This document shows positions 15,649 to 18,356 of a DNA stretch of 18,356 nucleotides, in pieces. Within the stretch, counting starts at the first letter, position 1. Every line of letters starts with the position of its first letter. Source of the stretch: an uncultured Clostridia bacterium (lineage in GTDB: Bacteria; Bacillota; Clostridia; Lachnospirales; Lachnospiraceae); assembly GCA_937896665.1 (NCBI GenBank), contig CALBNS010000025.1, positions 1 to 18,356 of the forward strand. The letters are read 5' to 3'. The translations under genes and the position numbers were made by a program. The notes below the pieces were generated by a model. That model was not told where the DNA came from. It made no database searches and saw only the letters and a list, made by a program, of their open reading frames with translations.

Positions 15649-15675
15649 ACAATTATTTTTGTCCGTTCATACATT
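15649..15675 (+). promoter_or_regulatory. Candidate sigma-E-type promoter of sigK
   Basis: CATACATT (15668-15675) matches seven of eight bases of the sigma-E -10 consensus CATACAAT. ACA (15649-15651), 16 bases upstream, is a weak -35 core. The leader to the sigK start would be short. sigK of Bacillus uses sigma-E with SpoIIID, so the choice is reasonable, but the match is short and could be chance. Confidence 0.32.
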
Positions 15676-15703
15676 GTATTAAATATGCCCCGAGGTGCTT
15701 TCT

Positions 15704-16327
15704 TTGAAAACCTTTCCCCCTCCGCTTTCCGTCGCTGAAGAAAAATATTATATTCAGAAATATATTGAAGGTGACCTTGAAGCGAAACATCTTTTAATTG
15801 AACACAACCTGCGTCTGGTAGCTCATGTCATCAAAAAGTATCAGCACCTTAACGAAGACACTGACGACCTTCTTTCTATCGGCACAATCGGACTAATTAA
15901 AGCGGTTACAACATTTAATCCAACAAAAAACAGCCGTCTTGGCACTTACGCGGCGAAATGTATTGAGAATGAAATCCTCATGATGCTCCGTTCGAAGAAG
16001 AAAACTTCAAAGGAAGTCTCTCTTTATGAGCCAATTGGAACAGACCGTGAAGGAAATGAAATCCAATTATTTGATATCATTGAAACGACCGATGAAGATG
16101 CCCAGCAAAAAGTGAGCCTCAAAGATGATATCAAAACATTATACAGCAAAGTCAACTCGGTTCTTTCCGCACGTGAGCGGCTTGTTTTAAAAATGCGCTA
16201 TGGACTTTATGGGCAGGAGGAATATACACAGCGGGAGATTGCTGATTATCTTGGTATTTCCCGTTCATACGTCTCCCGTATTGAAAAAAGTGCAATAGAA
16301 AAACTGCGTAAATTCTTTGTGGAATAG
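15704..16327 (+). CDS. sigK: Sporulation sigma factor SigK, without pro-sequence
   Basis: This sigma-70 family protein directs late mother-cell genes in spore formers. It begins TFPPPLSVAEE and continues with region 2 (LIEHNLRLVAHVIKKY...LLSIGTIGLIKAV) and KCIENEILMMLR. The SigK-like linker SLYEPIGTDREGNEIQLFDI and region 4 helix-turn-helix (YTQREIADYLGISRSYVSRIEK) follow. The start is likely TTG 15704-15706, with CGAGGTG 5 bases upstream (207 aa); a GTG at 15695 would lie on that binding site. In either case the roughly 20-residue membrane-anchoring pro-peptide of Bacillus pro-SigK is missing, as in Clostridioides difficile. The gene is continuous, with no skin-like insertion. It diverges from yifB and ends inside a long hairpin. 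Confidence 0.88.
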   Translation: MKTFPPPLSVAEEKYYIQKYIEGDLEAKHLLIEHNLRLVAHVIKKYQHLNEDTDDLLSIGTIGLIKAVTTFNPTKNSRLGTYAAKCIENEILMMLRSKKKTSKEVSLYEPIGTDREGNEIQLFDIIETTDEDAQQKVSLKDDIKTLYSKVNSVLSARERLVLKMRYGLYGQEEYTQREIADYLGISRSYVSRIEKSAIEKLRKFFVE

Positions 16328-16358
16328 GCATTCCCTATTCCAGAATTTACGCAGTTTT
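16300..16358. terminator. Long bidirectional hairpin terminator overlapping the sigK end
   Basis: A perfect 17-bp outer stem (16300-16316 with 16342-16358) and a perfect 8-bp inner stem GGAATAGG/CCTATTCC (16321-16328 with 16334-16341) have a 5-base loop and a one-sided 4-base bulge (TTGT). The plus strand leaves with TTTTCATCATTT and the minus strand with TTTTTCTATT. It lies between convergent sigK and the U32 gene, and the left arm encodes the final sigK codons (KLRKFF). Confidence 0.85.
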
Positions 16359-16364
16359 CATCAT

Positions 16365-17588
16365 TTATTCCTGTCTTCTCAAGATATCATATGCGTCTGC
16401 TTTAATCCCTAAATCCACATACAACACTTGTTTTGGATGTGGTGCACTCTCCTGCTCCACTCCGTCTTCTGTCAAAATGCGTTTTACAACTACTTCAACA
16501 TTATCACCATTGGGTTTCATAATCTCAATCGTTTCTCCCACAGAAAACTTGTTACGCTGTTCGATTCGGTAAGCACCATCTCTCTCCTCACCGATAATGC
16601 CAAGGTACGTGTATTCCTTCACATAAGTATTATTGTCATAAATCTGACTTTCCGCATTCGGCTTTCCAAAGAAAAATCCTGTGGTAAACTGACGATATGT
16701 GCAGTTGGAAATCTGGTCCAGATACCAGGACATATTTGCCTGATAAAGTGCCGGGTCTTTCTTATAATCGTCAATTGCTTTTCGGTATGTTCTGGCAACA
16801 GTCGCAACATAGAGTGCTGTCTTCATGCGTCCCTCAATCTTGAGACTATCCACACCTGCCTCGATTAACTCTGGAATATGTTCAATCATGCACAAATCCT
16901 TTGAATTGAAAATGTAAGTGCCCCTCTCATTTTCAAACACAGGCATTACCTCGCCCGGTCTCGTCTCTTCCACAATGGAATATTTCCATCGGCACGGATG
17001 CGTGCATGCTCCCTGATTTGCATCTCTTCCAACCATATAATTACTCAGAAGACATCTTCCGGAATAAGAAATACACATTGCTCCATGTACAAATGTCTCA
17101 ATCTCCATATCTTCCGGAATATTGGCTCTGATTTCTTTGATTTCTTCCAGCGACAGCTCTCTTGCCGTCACAACGCGAGTCGCACCCTGCTTGTACCAGA
17201 AATTAAATGTTCCGTAATTAGTATTATTTGCCTGTGTACTGATATGCCGTTCAATCTCCGGGCAAATCTCTCCTGCAATTTCAAAAATAGCAGGGTCAGC
17301 AATAATCAATCCATCCGGCTTAATTTCTTTTAATTCTTTAAAATACTCCCGCACACCCTCCAAATCATAGTTGTGTGCCAGAATATTTGCTGTGACATAC
17401 ACTTTTACATCATGTTCATGCGCAAACACAATCCCCTCCCGCATATCACCCATGGAAAAATTCTTGGCTTTCGCGCGAAGACCAAATGCCTCTCCACCGA
17501 TATACACTGCATCGGCTCCAAATATAACCGCTGTTTTCAATACTTCCAGACTACTTGCTGGAATCAATAATTCTGGATGTCTCGCCAT
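16365..17588 (-). CDS. U32 peptidase-family protein, probable tRNA uridine hydroxylase (TrhP-like)
   Basis: This 407-aa U32-family protein is classed as a collagenase-like peptidase. The Bacillus and E. coli relatives (TrhP/YegQ) instead are needed for prephenate-dependent hydroxylation of U34 in tRNA. The U32 signature ETFVHGAMCISYSGRCLLS spans 164-182. Four Cys (C172, C179, C195, C199) are placed as in the iron-sulfur-binding members. PELLIPASS near the start is typical, and a C-terminal beta-barrel (about 325-407) follows. It starts 3 bases after trmR, whose product methylates the 5-hydroxyuridine, which strongly supports the tRNA role. Bacillus has two such genes (yrrN, yrrO) here; only one, of the longer YrrO length, is seen. 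Peptidase activity cannot be excluded. Confidence 0.85.
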   Translation of the reverse strand: MARHPELLIPASSLEVLKTAVIFGADAVYIGGEAFGLRAKAKNFSMGDMREGIVFAHEHDVKVYVTANILAHNYDLEGVREYFKELKEIKPDGLIIADPAIFEIAGEICPEIERHISTQANNTNYGTFNFWYKQGATRVVTARELSLEEIKEIRANIPEDMEIETFVHGAMCISYSGRCLLSNYMVGRDANQGACTHPCRWKYSIVEETRPGEVMPVFENERGTYIFNSKDLCMIEHIPELIEAGVDSLKIEGRMKTALYVATVARTYRKAIDDYKKDPALYQANMSWYLDQISNCTYRQFTTGFFFGKPNAESQIYDNNTYVKEYTYLGIIGEERDGAYRIEQRNKFSVGETIEIMKPNGDNVEVVVKRILTEDGVEQESAPHPKQVLYVDLGIKADAYDILRRQE

Positions 17589-17591
17589 ACT

Positions 17592-18242
17592 TTATTCCTC
17601 TCTTACTTTTGTACTCAACGCAACCCCATCTCCTAACGGAATAATGGAGGTTTCCAATAATTCATGATGCTTCAATTCGTACAGATATTCTCTCATTCTG
17701 CTATGAATTGTTCGGTTTCTTCTCTCAACCGCAAAACGTGATTCAATAATATCACCTTCCTGCAGCACGTTATCAGAGACAAGCACACCATCTTTTTCCA
17801 GTAGGCGAATTACCTCCGGCATATAAAAAATATATTGCCCCTTTGCTGCATCCATAAAAATAAAATCAAAGGTTTCATCTAATCCCTGTAAAATTTCAAG
17901 TGCATCACCCTCTAGCAAGGTAATCTGTTCCTCTTTGCCTGCTCTTTTGAAATTCTCCCGCGCAATCGGAATTCTTTTTTCATACTTTTCAATCGTGGTA
18001 ATCCTACAGCCCGGTGGCGCATATTCACTCATCAGAATCGCAGAGAATCCAATCGCGGTCCCCACTTCCAGAATACGCATTGGCTTTTTAACGGCAAGCA
18101 ACACCTTTAGGAAACTTTGCATTTCTTTCCGGATAATCGGAACATAAGTATCTAGTGCTTCCTTTTCAATGATTTCCAGAATTTCGTTGTTTTCTTTCTC
18201 CAGTGAATGAATATACGTTACCATACGATCATCAACAATCAT
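17592..18242 (-). CDS. trmR: O-methyltransferase, probable tRNA 5-hydroxyuridine methyltransferase TrmR
   Basis: This 216-aa SAM-dependent O-methyltransferase belongs to the family of catechol-type and TrmR (YrrM) enzymes. The SAM loop EVGTAIGFS (59-67), E85, the metal-binding D131 (MDAAKGQY) and D157-N158 (SDNVL) are intact. TrmR of Bacillus turns 5-hydroxyuridine at tRNA position 34 into 5-methoxyuridine. Because a U32 protein is encoded 3 bases downstream, as in the Bacillus yrrM-yrrO cluster, TrmR is preferred over a small-molecule methyltransferase. The start ATG 18240-18242 follows GGCGGAG, while an ATG six codons later has no binding site. No convincing promoter is visible upstream, so the gene may be read from beyond the right edge. 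Confidence 0.85.
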   Translation of the reverse strand: MIVDDRMVTYIHSLEKENNEILEIIEKEALDTYVPIIRKEMQSFLKVLLAVKKPMRILEVGTAIGFSAILMSEYAPPGCRITTIEKYEKRIPIARENFKRAGKEEQITLLEGDALEILQGLDETFDFIFMDAAKGQYIFYMPEVIRLLEKDGVLVSDNVLQEGDIIESRFAVERRNRTIHSRMREYLYELKHHELLETSIIPLGDGVALSTKVREE

Positions 18243-18356
18243 AGTTCTCCGCCTTTCTATTGCTCAGAAAAGATCATCGAATCTTTTCGACTATACATGA
18301 TAAATAGAGTAGAGAAATAATGGCTAAGCATTATTTCCCTCTCATTGAACCGTACG
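18243..18356 (-). other. Leader/intergenic region with two hairpins at the right edge
   Basis: Two perfect inverted repeats lie upstream of trmR: GAAAAGAT/ATCTTTTC (18267-18274 with 18281-18288, 6-base loop) and GAAATAATG/CATTATTTC (18314-18322 with 18329-18337, 6-base loop). Neither has a good T-run on the minus strand. A short minus-strand frame from the edge ends at TAA 18331-18333 inside the second hairpin and could be the tail of an upstream gene (about 7 residues, too short to identify). TATAGT near 18290 is a possible -10 box without a good -35. Confidence 0.4.

Noticed and set aside
15695..16327. sigK interrupted by a skin-like element
   Set aside because: The coding region is continuous from region 2 to region 4, with no recombinase gene or junction.

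Overview
The window is an ordinary, gene-dense piece of a low-GC Firmicutes chromosome, almost certainly a Clostridia member of the family Lachnospiraceae. The basis is CodY, a CIRCE-controlled groESL operon, a sporulation sigma factor of the SigK type, the yifB-dprA-topA-codY gene order, and consensus sigma-A promoters with AGGAGG ribosome binding sites. A GH110-type alpha-galactosidase gene (the family that removes blood-group B / alpha-1,3-linked galactose) hints at a mucin- or glycan-feeding gut species, but the species cannot be fixed from this sequence. I see no CRISPR array, transposase, integrase, phage gene, rRNA or tRNA.

Layout, left to right. (1) 1-1640: a decaying secreted-glycosidase patch on the minus strand. 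It holds a GH110-like gene that keeps its three active-site Asp but ends early (441 aa), preceded by a 56-codon orphan signal-peptide fragment. A perfect TTGACA-N17-TATAAT promoter for the GH110 gene overlaps the fragment's stop codon. (2) 1655-3494: aroD (type I 3-dehydroquinate dehydratase, minus) and a YdiB-like quinate/shikimate dehydrogenase (plus), divergently transcribed from back-to-back promoters. (3) 3472-5237: a minus-strand operon of a membrane-anchored amidase, aroK (shikimate kinase) and yqeG (HAD phosphatase). (4) 5281-7448: guaB (IMP dehydrogenase) and a small membrane protein. (5) 7449-9520: groES-groEL with CIRCE and a terminator. (6) 9501-10777: codY and a 108-aa protein of unknown function. 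(7) 10782-15627: the yifB-dprA-topA operon (ComM/YifB AAA+ ATPase, DNA-processing protein A, topoisomerase I). (8) 15649-16358: sigK on the plus strand, apparently without a pro-sequence, ending inside a long bidirectional hairpin terminator. (9) 16365-18242: trmR followed by a U32 peptidase-family protein, a pair that fits tRNA wobble-uridine hydroxylation and methoxylation.

How the genes fit together: three shikimate-pathway genes (aroD, ydiB-like, aroK) lie within 3 kb. GuaB makes the GMP/GTP precursor whose pool CodY senses in other Firmicutes. yifB, dprA and topA act on DNA topology and uptake. trmR and the U32 protein probably modify U34 of tRNA. Transcription units are packed tightly: several promoters and terminators overlap the ends of neighbouring coding regions. 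I found no convincing evidence of a wholly new system. The points most worth a second look are the degraded glycosidase patch, the sigK arrangement and the divergent aroD/ydiB-like pair.
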